From Pseudomonas kitaguniensis (GTDB taxonomy: Bacteria; Pseudomonadota; Gammaproteobacteria; Pseudomonadales; Pseudomonadaceae), in NCBI RefSeq assembly GCF_009296165.1, contig NZ_VUAZ01000023.1:1-43053 (forward strand): a stretch of DNA of 43,053 nucleotides, written 5' to 3'. The notes beneath the pieces are model-generated. The model had not been told where the DNA came from. It was given only the letters and a program-made list of their open reading frames with translations, and searched no databases. Within the stretch, counting starts at the first letter, position 1, and every line of letters starts with the position of its first letter. The position numbers and the translations under genes are program-made. Positions 1-7,845 of the stretch are shown one piece after another.

Positions 1-20
1 GGGCTTGCTCCCGATGGCGG
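1..20. repeat. Partial REP element at the left window edge
   Basis: The window opens inside GGGCTTGCTCCCGATGGCGG, the right part of the REP-type palindrome found again at about 25602, 30794, 34112, 40168 and 43038. The rest lies outside the window. Nothing else is recognised before the first gene at 103. Confidence 0.6.
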
Positions 21-102
21 GGATACAGCACAGCTACAGAATTGTGTATCCAGGCCGATAACCCTGAAATAAGTCCAAGCGTTGTATCAGGGAGGTTGCA
101 GC

Positions 103-2019
103 ATGTATCGTCGGTTAGCCGAAAAGCTGGGGAATGTCAGCGTCAAAACCAAGCTGGGCGTAGGCTTTGGCCTGGTTCTGATCCTCACGCTAATGATCAC
201 TTTCACCGGCTGGGCCGGGTTAGGCAATGTGACAAGTCGCGGTGACAAACTGGGCTATATCTCAAGCCTGACTGAACTGACCAAAGACCTGCGCCTGGCT
301 CGCCTGGACTACGAAATGCGCCGGGGCGAACAAGGCCCCGCGGCCGTAAACGAATTGGTGGGCAAGCTTGAAAGCAGCCTCAAAACCGCCGACGACCTGA
401 TCGATCAACCAGTCGACAACTTGCTGGTCGACCAACAACTGGTCGCGATTGAACAATACAAAGCCGCGTTCAGCGAGATGGTCCAGGCTGGCGCCAACCG
501 TGAAAACGCCCGCAGCAAGCTGGGCGATACCGCCGACAATGCAGTGCTCAAGGTCGGCGAAGTCGAAAAAGCCTTGCTGCAAGGTGACAGCGTCACCCAG
601 TTCAACAACGTGGTCGACCTGAGCAAGCTGATTCAGCAGGCGCGTTTTCAAGTGCGCGGTTACACCTACAGCGGCAAACCTGAAGCGCAACAGCCGGCGC
701 TGGATGCCATCGATAATGCCCTGAAAAAAATCATCGCGCTTGACGGCCAAGTGCCCGAGCAATACGCCACCAACTTGCAACAGGCCAGCGTTTCTCTACA
801 AGCCTACCGTGCGGCCGTCAGCCAATTCGGCGACTCCCAGGTCGCCATCCTCGCGGCGACGAAAAAGATGGCTGAGCAAGGCGACATCCTGATTGATCGC
901 AGCAAAAAACTTACCCTTTCGCAAACGCTCGTACGCGATGTCGATGTCGCGCACGCCAAGCAACTGCTGCTATTGGCAAGCGCACTGGCGCTGATCTTCG
1001 GCTTGGTGGCCGCCATGGCCATCACCCGTCAGATCACCCTGCCGCTGAACCAAACCCTGCTGGTCGCCGAACGCGTGGCCTCCGGCGATTTGAGCCACAA
1101 CCTGACCTCCACACGCCAGGATGAACTGGGCCAGTTGCAACGCGCCATGCAAAGCATGACGGTGGGCCTGCGCGAGTTGATCGGCGGCATCAGCGACGGC
1201 GTTACCCAAATCGCCAGCGCCGCCGAACAGCTGTCAGCGGTAACCGAACAGACCAGCGCCGGGGTCAACAGCCAGAAGATCGAGACCGACCAGGTCGCCA
1301 CCGCGATGAATGAAATGACCGCGACCGTGCAGGAGGTGGCGCGTAACGCCGAGGAGGCGTCCGAAGCCGCCGTGGCCGCAGACCAGCAAGCCCGCGAAGG
1401 CGACAAGGTGGTGGGTGAAGCCATCGCCCAGATCGAACGCCTGGCCACCGAAGTCGGCAACTCGACCGAAGCCATGGGCCACTTGCAGCGCGAAAGCGAC
1501 AAGATCGGCAGCGTGCTCGACGTGATCAAGTCGGTCGCCCAGCAAACCAACTTGCTGGCGCTTAACGCGGCGATTGAAGCGGCGCGTGCCGGTGAAGCCG
1601 GACGTGGTTTTGCGGTGGTGGCTGACGAGGTGCGCAGCCTCGCCCAGCGCACCCAGAAGTCCACCGAAGAGATCGAAGAGTTGATCGTCGGCCTGCAAAG
1701 CGGCACCCACAAGGTGGCGACGATCATGGACAACAGCCGTGGCCTCACTGAAAGCAGCGTCGAATTAACCCGTCGCGCGGGTCAGGCGCTGACTAACATC
1801 ACCCGCACGGTATCGGCCATCCAGGCGATGAACTCGCAGATCGCCACCGCCGCCGAGGAACAAACCGCCGTGGCCGAGGAGATCAACCGCAGCGTGTTGA
1901 ACGTGCGTGATGTGTCTGAACAGACCTCTTCGGCCAGTGAAGAAACCGCCGCGTCCAGCGCAGAATTGGCGCGCCTGGGCATCTACTTGCAAACGCTTGT
2001 AGGCCGCTTTCGTATCTGA
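103..2019 (+). CDS. Methyl-accepting chemotaxis protein with long (HBM-like) sensor domain
   Basis: Inner-membrane chemoreceptor of 638 residues that passes ligand signals to CheA/CheW. A membrane segment (about residues 17-38) is followed by a roughly 250-residue helical periplasmic domain, a second membrane segment (about 288-308, ending in AITRQI), a HAMP domain (to about 362) and the cytoplasmic signalling hairpin with the conserved tip [19 protein letters not shown] near residue 480. The sensor length fits the helical bimodular (HBM) class. HBM receptors of other pseudomonads (McpS, McpQ, McpK) sense TCA-cycle acids, and from memory McpQ and McpK lie at this locus, so an organic-acid ligand is an inference. 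The ATG at 103 is chosen because GGGAGG sits just upstream; a TTG at 82 has no such site. No CheR-binding pentapeptide is seen at the C terminus, which ends VGRFRI. Confidence 0.93.
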   Translation: MYRRLAEKLGNVSVKTKLGVGFGLVLILTLMITFTGWAGLGNVTSRGDKLGYISSLTELTKDLRLARLDYEMRRGEQGPAAVNELVGKLESSLKTADDLIDQPVDNLLVDQQLVAIEQYKAAFSEMVQAGANRENARSKLGDTADNAVLKVGEVEKALLQGDSVTQFNNVVDLSKLIQQARFQVRGYTYSGKPEAQQPALDAIDNALKKIIALDGQVPEQYATNLQQASVSLQAYRAAVSQFGDSQVAILAATKKMAEQGDILIDRSKKLTLSQTLVRDVDVAHAKQLLLLASALALIFGLVAAMAITRQITLPLNQTLLVAERVASGDLSHNLTSTRQDELGQLQRAMQSMTVGLRELIGGISDGVTQIASAAEQLSAVTEQTSAGVNSQKIETDQVATAMNEMTATVQEVARNAEEASEAAVAADQQAREGDKVVGEAIAQIERLATEVGNSTEAMGHLQRESDKIGSVLDVIKSVAQQTNLLALNAAIEAARAGEAGRGFAVVADEVRSLAQRTQKSTEEIEELIVGLQSGTHKVATIMDNSRGLTESSVELTRRAGQALTNITRTVSAIQAMNSQIATAAEEQTAVAEEINRSVLNVRDVSEQTSSASEETAASSAELARLGIYLQTLVGRFRI

Positions 2020-2026
2020 TTAGCCC

Positions 2027-2054
2027 GTGCGGCGGCCAATCCAGGCCGCCGCAC
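2027..2054 (+). terminator. Strong GC hairpin between the two chemoreceptor genes
   Basis: Perfect 11-bp inverted repeat GTGCGGCGGCC / GGCCGCCGCAC with a 6-base loop, starting 8 bases after the stop codon. It has no T-tract, so it may be a weak terminator, an mRNA 3' stabiliser or an attenuator rather than a classical intrinsic terminator. Confidence 0.5.
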
Positions 2055-2155
2055 CGCGCAACTTGTGAAATTTCCTACGCAGTTATCAGCCCGCCATTGC
2101 CCCAAATCGAATTAGCGTTTCATCAGCAGCGCTCTCTCTGATTTGGAGGTTCACC

Positions 2156-4060
2156 ATGTTTCGGCTGACCGGTTTTCTGGCCAACGCCAGCGTCCACCTC
2201 AAACTCGCCGTGGGTTTCGCCCAAGTGCTGATCTTGAGCTTCATGATCGCAGTGACAGGCTGGCACGCGTTAAACGCCGCGCTGTATCGCTCCAGCAGCC
2301 TGACGACTCTGGCGCAACTGGCCGTCGACGCCGAGGCCATGCGCGCCGAACGCCTCGTGTACCGTACCCTCACGGGCGCCGACAGCCTGAGCACTATGTC
2401 TGCGCAAATCAAAAAGATTGACGAGTATTTGGCTGAGCTTTCAGACCGATTGAAAGACCCGTCCGACCTGCAGAAACTTCAAGAATCGACGCGTCTGGTG
2501 GAGGGTTTCAAGGCGGCGCTGGTACTGCTGCCGCCACTGGTCGAGCAACGCGAGAGCATTCGCCCCACGCTCAAGCGCGCCGCGCTGCAAGCCAGCGATA
2601 CGCTTGCAGAGTTCGCCAGCGACTTACCCGACCAACAAGACGAGGCGGCACTGGACGCGATCGAGCACCTGCGCCAAGCCATGGAACTGGCCGAGGATCG
2701 CGCCCAGAGCCCGGCATGGGCCGCAGAATCGCTGCCGGTTTATGTCGAGGCCGTCGACAAAGCGCTCGACGTTATGCAGGTGGCTCAAAACAAGGTCGCC
2801 ACTCTACCGGTGGACGCGACAAAGCTGAAAACCGACCTGGCTAATTATCTCGAGCAATTGATCAAACTCAAGGAGGCCCAGCTCAACACCGAAACCGTGC
2901 AAAACCGCTTTGAACAACAGCTCAATGGATTGCGCGAGCAAAGCCACTTGCTCAGCCAGGGGCAGAACGCCAAACGTGACAGCGAGGCTGAAAACACCCG
3001 CACATTGTTGATCAGCGTGACAGCGGCCGCCTTGTTCCTGGGCGTGCTGGCCGCGTGGTGGATCGCACGGCAAATTGCCCTGCCGCTGCGAGAAGTGCTG
3101 ACCGTCGCCCACCGTATCGCCGACGGCGACTTGAGCCATGACACTCAGGTGGATCGCCGTGATGAACTGGGCCAGTTGCAACACAGCATCGGGCAAATGA
3201 CCCGCAACCTGCGCAGTTTGATCAGTGGTATCGGCGACAGCGCTCGGCAGATCAGCAGCGCGGCCGGGCAATTGTCAGCGGTCACCGAGCAGACCCGCGC
3301 TGGCATCAATAACCAAAAAGACGAGACCGACCAGGTTGCTACGGCCATGAATCAAATGCTCGCCACCGCCCAGGAAGTCGCCCGGCACGCCGAACAGGCA
3401 TCGGTCGCGGCGAATGAGGCGGATCAACAAGCGAGCGTCGGCGACAAGGTGGTCGCGCAAGCCATTGAGCAGATAGGCCACCTGGCCCATGAAATGACGC
3501 GTTCCAGCCAAGCGATGATTGCGCTGCAGCATCAGAGCCAAAAGATCAGCGGCGTGCTGGACGTCATCAAATCCGTGTCCCAGCAGACCAACCTGCTAGC
3601 CCTGAACGCGGCCATCGAGGCAGCGCGGGCTGGCGCGGCAGGTGAAGGTTTTGCGGTGGTCGCCGATGAAGTACGCAACCTCGCGCGGCGCACGCAGGAA
3701 GCGGCCGAAGAAATCGAAGGGCTGATCGTCGGCTTGCACGCCGGCACCCAACAAGTGGCTGACATCATGGACGGTAGCCGCACCTTGACCGACGGCAGTG
3801 TCGACTTGAGCCGCAATGCAGGTGATGCATTGGCAGCGATTACCCGTACCGTGTCGATCATCCAGGAAATGAACCCGCAGATTGCCGCCGCCGCCGAGCA
3901 GCAAAGCGCGGTGGCCGAAGAGATCAATCGCAGCGTGTTGAAGGTACGGGATGTGTCGGAGCAAACCGCTGCCGCCAGTGAGGAAACGGCGGCGGCCAGC
4001 GTGCAATTGACGCGCCTGAGCGGTGACTTGCAGGCACTGGTTGGCAAGTTCAGGCTCTAG
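2156..4060 (+). CDS. Methyl-accepting chemotaxis protein, tandem paralogue
   Basis: Second chemoreceptor, 634 residues, with the same plan as its upstream neighbour: a membrane segment near residues 15-37, a helical periplasmic domain of about 245 residues, a second membrane segment around 284-305 (ending WWIARQI), HAMP, and the signalling tip [18 protein letters not shown] near residue 475. The cytoplasmic halves of the two proteins are close to identical in motif order, whereas the sensor domains have clearly diverged. This suggests tandem duplication followed by ligand specialisation. The ATG at 2156 is preceded by GGAGGT at 2145-2150. The ligand cannot be read from the sequence; by length it is again HBM-like. 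The protein ends VGKFRL, without a methylation-enzyme docking pentapeptide. Confidence 0.93.
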   Translation: MFRLTGFLANASVHLKLAVGFAQVLILSFMIAVTGWHALNAALYRSSSLTTLAQLAVDAEAMRAERLVYRTLTGADSLSTMSAQIKKIDEYLAELSDRLKDPSDLQKLQESTRLVEGFKAALVLLPPLVEQRESIRPTLKRAALQASDTLAEFASDLPDQQDEAALDAIEHLRQAMELAEDRAQSPAWAAESLPVYVEAVDKALDVMQVAQNKVATLPVDATKLKTDLANYLEQLIKLKEAQLNTETVQNRFEQQLNGLREQSHLLSQGQNAKRDSEAENTRTLLISVTAAALFLGVLAAWWIARQIALPLREVLTVAHRIADGDLSHDTQVDRRDELGQLQHSIGQMTRNLRSLISGIGDSARQISSAAGQLSAVTEQTRAGINNQKDETDQVATAMNQMLATAQEVARHAEQASVAANEADQQASVGDKVVAQAIEQIGHLAHEMTRSSQAMIALQHQSQKISGVLDVIKSVSQQTNLLALNAAIEAARAGAAGEGFAVVADEVRNLARRTQEAAEEIEGLIVGLHAGTQQVADIMDGSRTLTDGSVDLSRNAGDALAAITRTVSIIQEMNPQIAAAAEQQSAVAEEINRSVLKVRDVSEQTAAASEETAAASVQLTRLSGDLQALVGKFRL

Positions 4061-4075
4061 CGGCGAGCAAACTTC

Positions 4076-4101
4076 TGTGGCGAGCGGGCTTGCTCGCCAC
4101 A
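4076..4101. repeat. REP-like palindrome between convergent genes
   Basis: Perfect 10-bp stem TGTGGCGAGC / GCTCGCCACA with a GGGCTT loop. Related hairpins occur at 13978 and 39465. It lies between the stop codons of the second chemoreceptor and the convergent ABC ATPase, where it could also act as a transcription end point. Confidence 0.65.
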
Positions 4102-4105
4102 GGGT

Positions 4106-4840
4106 TTACAGCACCTGGCGCAGGAAGGCTTGGGCTCTCGGGTCTTTGGGGGCGCCGAAAAACTCCGCCGGGGAGGCGTCTTCGAGCAACTTGCCATGAT
4201 CAAAGAACAGCACGCGGTCCGCCACTTCGCGGGCGAAACCCATTTCGTGGGTGACGCAGACCATGGTCATGCCTTCCAGGGCCAGGGTCTTCATCACGTC
4301 GAGTACTTCGCCGACCATTTCCGGGTCGAGGGCCGAGGTGGGCTCGTCAAACAGCATCACCTTGGGTTCCATGGCCAACGCGCGGGCGATCGCCACGCGT
4401 TGTTGCTGACCACCGGACAGCCGCGAGGGAAACTCGTTGGCCTTTTGTGCAATACCGACCTTTTCCAACAACGCCAGCGCCTTGGCTTCCCGCTCTTTTT
4501 TGCCGCGCTTGCGCACGACTTTTTGCGCCAGGCAGAGGTTTTCCAGCACGGTCATGTGCGGGAACAAGTTGAAGTGCTGGAACACCATGCCGACTTCACG
4601 GCGGTAGGCGTTCACGTCGGTTTTCGGGTCGGCCAACTGCAGGCCGTCGATGCTGACCGAGCCTGCGTCGAATTCTTCCAAACCGTTAAGGCAGCGCAGA
4701 AAGGTGGATTTACCCGACCCCGATGGGCCGATCACCACCAGCACTTCACCCTTGGCGACGTGTGTGCTGACGTGGTCTACCGCGCGCACCACGTGGCCAC
4801 GCGTGTCGAAGACTTTTACCAGGTCGCGAACTTCAATCAC
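4106..4840 (-). CDS. Amino-acid ABC transporter ATP-binding protein
   Basis: ATPase subunit of a polar amino-acid importer (GlnQ/HisP class), 244 residues, acting on the cytoplasmic face. Walker [10 protein letters not shown] lies at about 38-46, the signature [15 protein letters not shown] at about 142, Walker [13 protein letters not shown] follows, and the H-loop is in [16 protein letters not shown]. No ATG is available. I choose GTG at 4840 because GGAGG sits 10 bases upstream; it overlaps the permease stop by 8 bases, which indicates translational coupling. TTG at 4861 is a longer alternative. It is the last gene of a binding protein-permease-ATPase operon read leftward. The substrate is not determined; the family takes glutamine, histidine, arginine or acidic amino acids. 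Confidence 0.92.
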   Translation of the reverse strand: MIEVRDLVKVFDTRGHVVRAVDHVSTHVAKGEVLVVIGPSGSGKSTFLRCLNGLEEFDAGSVSIDGLQLADPKTDVNAYRREVGMVFQHFNLFPHMTVLENLCLAQKVVRKRGKKEREAKALALLEKVGIAQKANEFPSRLSGGQQQRVAIARALAMEPKVMLFDEPTSALDPEMVGEVLDVMKTLALEGMTMVCVTHEMGFAREVADRVLFFDHGKLLEDASPAEFFGAPKDPRAQAFLRQVL

Positions 4841-5792
4841 TTTGCGCAAGCCTCCGCTCAAGCCGGCTGGCCATTTTTGACAGCGGCAGGTTGATCAGCA
4901 GGTAAAGGCCTGCCACACAAAACAGGATTTCAAACGGCGAAAACGAGGTGGTGATCACTTCGCGGCCACTTTTGAGCAGTTCGGTAATCGCGATGACCGA
5001 CACTAGGGACGTGTCTTTGACCAGGCTGATAAATTGCCCGGCCAGCGGCGGCAGCACGCGTTTGAACGCTTGTGGCAACACCACGTGACGCATCGACTGG
5101 CCGGCACTCAGGCCCAGTGAGCGTGCGGCCTCGTTCTGGCCTCGGGTGATGGACTGCACACCCGCGCGCACGATTTCCGCCACGTAGGCACCGGTGAACA
5201 GCGACAAGGCGGCGATCCCGGCGAACTCCCGCGACAGGTTAAGGACCGTGCCGATGAAGAAGTAAAAAATGAATATCTGCACCAATAGCGGCGTACCGCG
5301 CACCAGCTCGACGTAGATCGTCGACAGATCGCGCAAGGTCGGGTTGCTCGACAAACGGCACAACCCCGTCGCCAAGCCAATCGCCAAGCCCAACACGCCG
5401 GAGACCACCGACAGCCATAACGTGGTCCACAAACCCCACATCAGCGGCCCCAGCGCCCAATGCCGGGTAACCCCCACCACATCGCCTTCGGCCACGTCAT
5501 CGCCACGCGCCACTTGCAGGCTGTTGCTGGCCACGCTCAGCGTTTGCTCTGCGCCGGCGTCGTTGCGCAGGGTGACTTCGGCGACGTCGCCTTTGCGCAC
5601 CAACTCAATCACGGTGGAAATGTCGGCGGCGCGCTGGGACTCTTCAGCCTGGTAGGCGAAGTATTGCGGCACGCGGTTCCAGCGCCATTCGTAGGACATC
5701 AGCGAGGTGGCGTAGTACAACGCACCCGCCAGGCCAACCAACACAACCACGGTCAGCAGGTGCCAGGGCCACTGGGCTTTTTTCTGTTTCAT
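4833..5792 (-). CDS. Amino-acid ABC transporter permease with extra N-terminal periplasmic domain
   Basis: Inner-membrane permease of 319 residues, HisM/GlnP family. The C-terminal 210 residues carry the usual core: a membrane segment starting near residue 112 ([15 protein letters not shown]), the family motif [13 protein letters not shown], and the EAA loop [20 protein letters not shown]. Before it comes a membrane segment at about 11-31, then about 80 soluble residues that appear to lie outside the membrane, rich in short beta-like stretches ([19 protein letters not shown]). Typical members are about 220 residues, so this extension is notable. Only one permease gene is present, so a homodimer is expected. 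It lies 47 bases after the binding-protein gene and overlaps the ATPase start. Confidence 0.92.
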   Translation of the reverse strand: MKQKKAQWPWHLLTVVVLVGLAGALYYATSLMSYEWRWNRVPQYFAYQAEESQRAADISTVIELVRKGDVAEVTLRNDAGAEQTLSVASNSLQVARGDDVAEGDVVGVTRHWALGPLMWGLWTTLWLSVVSGVLGLAIGLATGLCRLSSNPTLRDLSTIYVELVRGTPLLVQIFIFYFFIGTVLNLSREFAGIAALSLFTGAYVAEIVRAGVQSITRGQNEAARSLGLSAGQSMRHVVLPQAFKRVLPPLAGQFISLVKDTSLVSVIAITELLKSGREVITTSFSPFEILFCVAGLYLLINLPLSKMASRLERRLAQSD

Positions 5793-5839
5793 TACTCAAC
5801 ATCCAAAAAGGGCGGGCGCTCACTCGCAGTAGCTTGAGC

Positions 5840-6637
5840 TTATTCCATGTCCTTGAGCCACTCGGCGCTCTTGAACCACTTGTCATGGATGCGATCGTAG
5901 GTGCCGTCGTTGCGAATCTGGTGCAGGAAGTTGTTGATGTAGTTGAGGCTGTCGTAATCGCCTTTCTTCAAGCCGAACGCCAACGGCTCAAACGTGAAGG
6001 GTTCGTCCAGAAACACCAGCTTGCCAAGGCCGACTTTTTTCTCGGCAACCACGTTGTACGGCGCGTCGTACACAAAGGCATCGGCCTTGCCGTTGACCAC
6101 GTCGAGCACGCCTTCCTGCTCGTTGTCATAGCCATGGTACTTGGCTTTGGAGATCAGCTTTTTGGCGACCATTTCACCGGTGGTGCCGAGCTTGGAGGTC
6201 AGGCGATATTTCTCGTCATTGAGGTCTTTGTAGGACTTGATGGTGCCTTCAAGGTCTTTGCGAATCAGCAGGGTCTGGCCAACCACGATGAACGGTTCGC
6301 TGAAGTTCAGGCGCAGGTTGCGTTCCTGGGTCAGGGTCATGCCACTGCCGATCATGTCGAACTTGCCGGTCAGGAAGGCCGGGATGATGCCGTCATAACC
6401 GGTGGACACCAGCTCCAGCTTGACGCCCATCGACTTGGCCATGGCCTTGAGGATGTCGACTTCGAAGCCGATGATTTCACCGCGTTTGTCGGTCATTTCG
6501 AACGGCATGTAGGTGGGGTCCATGCCGACTTTCAAGGTGCCACGCTTGACCGCGTCATCGATGGCGCCAGCGTGGGCCGCCGTCGCGGCAACCAGCGCGG
6601 CAAGGCCGAGCATCAGCGTCGAAAGATACTTTTTCAT
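5840..6637 (-). CDS. Periplasmic amino-acid binding protein (SBP_bac_3)
   Basis: Solute-binding protein of 265 residues feeding the adjacent permease and ATPase. It has a clear signal peptide (MKKYLSTLMLGLAALVAATA, cleaved after AHA), then the family start LKVGMDPTYMPFEMTDKRG, the motif FEVDILKAMAKSMG, and GSGMTLTQERNLRLNFSEPF. These are typical of bacterial family 3 binding proteins for polar amino acids. The start at 6637 gives MKKY and the best spacing to AGGGGA; an ATG at 6640 and a TTG at 6643 are in frame just upstream. It is the first gene of its operon, with a promoter-like element and a dyad upstream. The exact ligand is unknown. Confidence 0.92.
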   Translation of the reverse strand: MKKYLSTLMLGLAALVAATAAHAGAIDDAVKRGTLKVGMDPTYMPFEMTDKRGEIIGFEVDILKAMAKSMGVKLELVSTGYDGIIPAFLTGKFDMIGSGMTLTQERNLRLNFSEPFIVVGQTLLIRKDLEGTIKSYKDLNDEKYRLTSKLGTTGEMVAKKLISKAKYHGYDNEQEGVLDVVNGKADAFVYDAPYNVVAEKKVGLGKLVFLDEPFTFEPLAFGLKKGDYDSLNYINNFLHQIRNDGTYDRIHDKWFKSAEWLKDME

Positions 6638-6685
6638 CATCAAGTCCCCTGAACGATTCTTGTAAGGTCGGCGCGCAAAAGGGCT

Positions 6686-6731
6686 GCACCAATTCGGGGT
6701 GCGATGCTAACCCACTCGATGCCCGTCACAA
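6686..6731 (-). promoter_or_regulatory. Probable promoter and 17-bp dyad upstream of the ABC operon
   Basis: Read leftward: TTGTGA (6731-6726), a 16-base spacer and TAGCAT (6709-6704), a reasonable sigma-70 pair. Immediately downstream is the 17-bp dyad GCACC-N7-GGTGC (6686-6702), where transcription would start. The 19-bp block around the -10 is shared with the region upstream of the second binding-protein gene. Confidence 0.4.
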
Positions 6732-6848
6732 AGGTTTCACGGGTAAATGTTAACGGCGCGTGTCGGAAAAGCCCCACAACGGTGCAGAACAGCGCAGGCG
6801 GCAGACGCATCAGCGCAAGGAATCGGTAATTGATTGATGTGTAAGTAG

Positions 6849-7658
6849 TTATGACGACCAGTCGATCTCCGCCATCCAGGCGGTGTCGTTAAACCATTTG
6901 TCGTGCAGGCGATCGTAGGTCCCGTCCTGTGCCACCTGGTTGAGGAAATGATTGATCCAGTTAAGGCTGTCGTAATCACCTTTTTTCAGGCCGAACGCCA
7001 GCGGTTCAAAGGTAAACGGCTGCTCAAGTGACAACAGCGCGCGGTTTTCCGGCCGGGTCATGGCGATCAGGTTGTACGGCGCATCGTTAACAAATGCATC
7101 CGCCTTGCCTTCCGCCACCTGCCGCACGGCCTCATCTGCGGTGGCGAAACTGCTCAACTGAGCCGTCCCGAGAAAGCGTTTGGCTGCGGCTTCCCCGGTG
7201 GTGCCCTCGGCGGCCGCGATCCGGTAGCCCGCATCGTCGAGGTCTTCGATACTGGAAATTTTGCCGGCAAGGCTGGGATGCAGCAGCACGGTTTGGCCGA
7301 CCACGATAAAGGAGTCGCTGAAGTTCAGTTGCAGATTGCGCTCCTGCGTGACCGTCATGCCGCTGCCGATCAGGTCGAATTTTTTCTCGATCAACCCCGG
7401 CAGCAATTCGCTGTAGGGCACCGCGACCAGTTCAAGCTTGACGCCCAAGGCACGGCTCATCGCCTGCAGCAAATCGATCTCGAAGCCGACGATGCGCCCC
7501 TGCTTGTCGGTCATCTCAAAGGGCACATAGGTGGGCGTAGTGCCGACTTTCAGCACACCTCGTCGAACGGCGTCATCCAGCGCGCCGGCACTCAGCCAAC
7601 CTGCATAACCCAATGCTACAAGGCCGATAAGCCATGCCGAACAATACCTTTTGATCAT
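6849..7658 (-). CDS. Second periplasmic amino-acid binding protein, paralogue
   Basis: Binding protein of 269 residues, closely related to the one encoded just downstream. The family start is LKVGTTPTYVPFEMTDKQG, followed by GFEIDLLQAMSRALG and GSGMTVTQERNLQLNFSDSF, and the C-terminal part FTFEPLAFGLKKGDYDSLN is nearly identical to the paralogue. The signal peptide covers about the first 25 residues (ends WLSAGALDDAV). The ATG at 7658 follows GGGGG at good spacing. It has no permease or ATPase of its own; about 210 bases and a separate promoter-like element separate it from the ABC operon. The simplest reading is that it offers the same transporter a second ligand specificity. A stand-alone sensor role is possible. 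Confidence 0.9.
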   Translation of the reverse strand: MIKRYCSAWLIGLVALGYAGWLSAGALDDAVRRGVLKVGTTPTYVPFEMTDKQGRIVGFEIDLLQAMSRALGVKLELVAVPYSELLPGLIEKKFDLIGSGMTVTQERNLQLNFSDSFIVVGQTVLLHPSLAGKISSIEDLDDAGYRIAAAEGTTGEAAAKRFLGTAQLSSFATADEAVRQVAEGKADAFVNDAPYNLIAMTRPENRALLSLEQPFTFEPLAFGLKKGDYDSLNWINHFLNQVAQDGTYDRLHDKWFNDTAWMAEIDWSS

Positions 7659-7690
7659 GAATACCCCCGTGGCGAATCAGTTTTCGGGGG

Positions 7691-7722
7691 GCGATGCTAA
7701 CCCAGTCGCAGGCACGGCAATA
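7691..7722 (-). promoter_or_regulatory. Shared promoter-like element upstream of the second binding protein
   Basis: The plus-strand block GCGATGCTAACCCA-N-TCG at 7691-7708 is the same as at 6701-6718. On the minus strand it holds the candidate -10 TAGCAT (7699-7694). The -35 is poor (TTGCCG with a short spacer). The shared block may be duplicated promoter DNA or a common regulator site. Confidence 0.3.
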
Positions 7723-7811
7723 CGCTTCGAACAAAGGTCTTTTGTGTCGAAATAACAAGGGCTTGGTAATCAAGGGAAGAGGCGCAAAACGCTGTAGGAC
7801 CAGCGCTTGAA

Positions 7812-7840
7812 ACACCCCCGAGGTGAACCCTCGGGGGCGT
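7812..7840 (-). terminator. Intrinsic terminator after opgH
   Basis: GC-rich inverted repeat with arms 7812-7823 and 7829-7840 (core CCCCCGAGG / CCTCGGGGG), loop of about 5 bases, lying just past the opgH stop codon. In the minus direction only a short TTT follows, so efficiency may be modest. Confidence 0.6.
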
Positions 7841-7845
7841 CTGAA

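Noticed and set aside
6686..6702. NtrC site upstream of the ABC operon (GCACC-N7-GGTGC)
   Set aside because: The GCAC to GTGC distance is nine bases, not the seven of NtrC sites, and it overlaps the predicted transcription start; kept only as an unassigned dyad.
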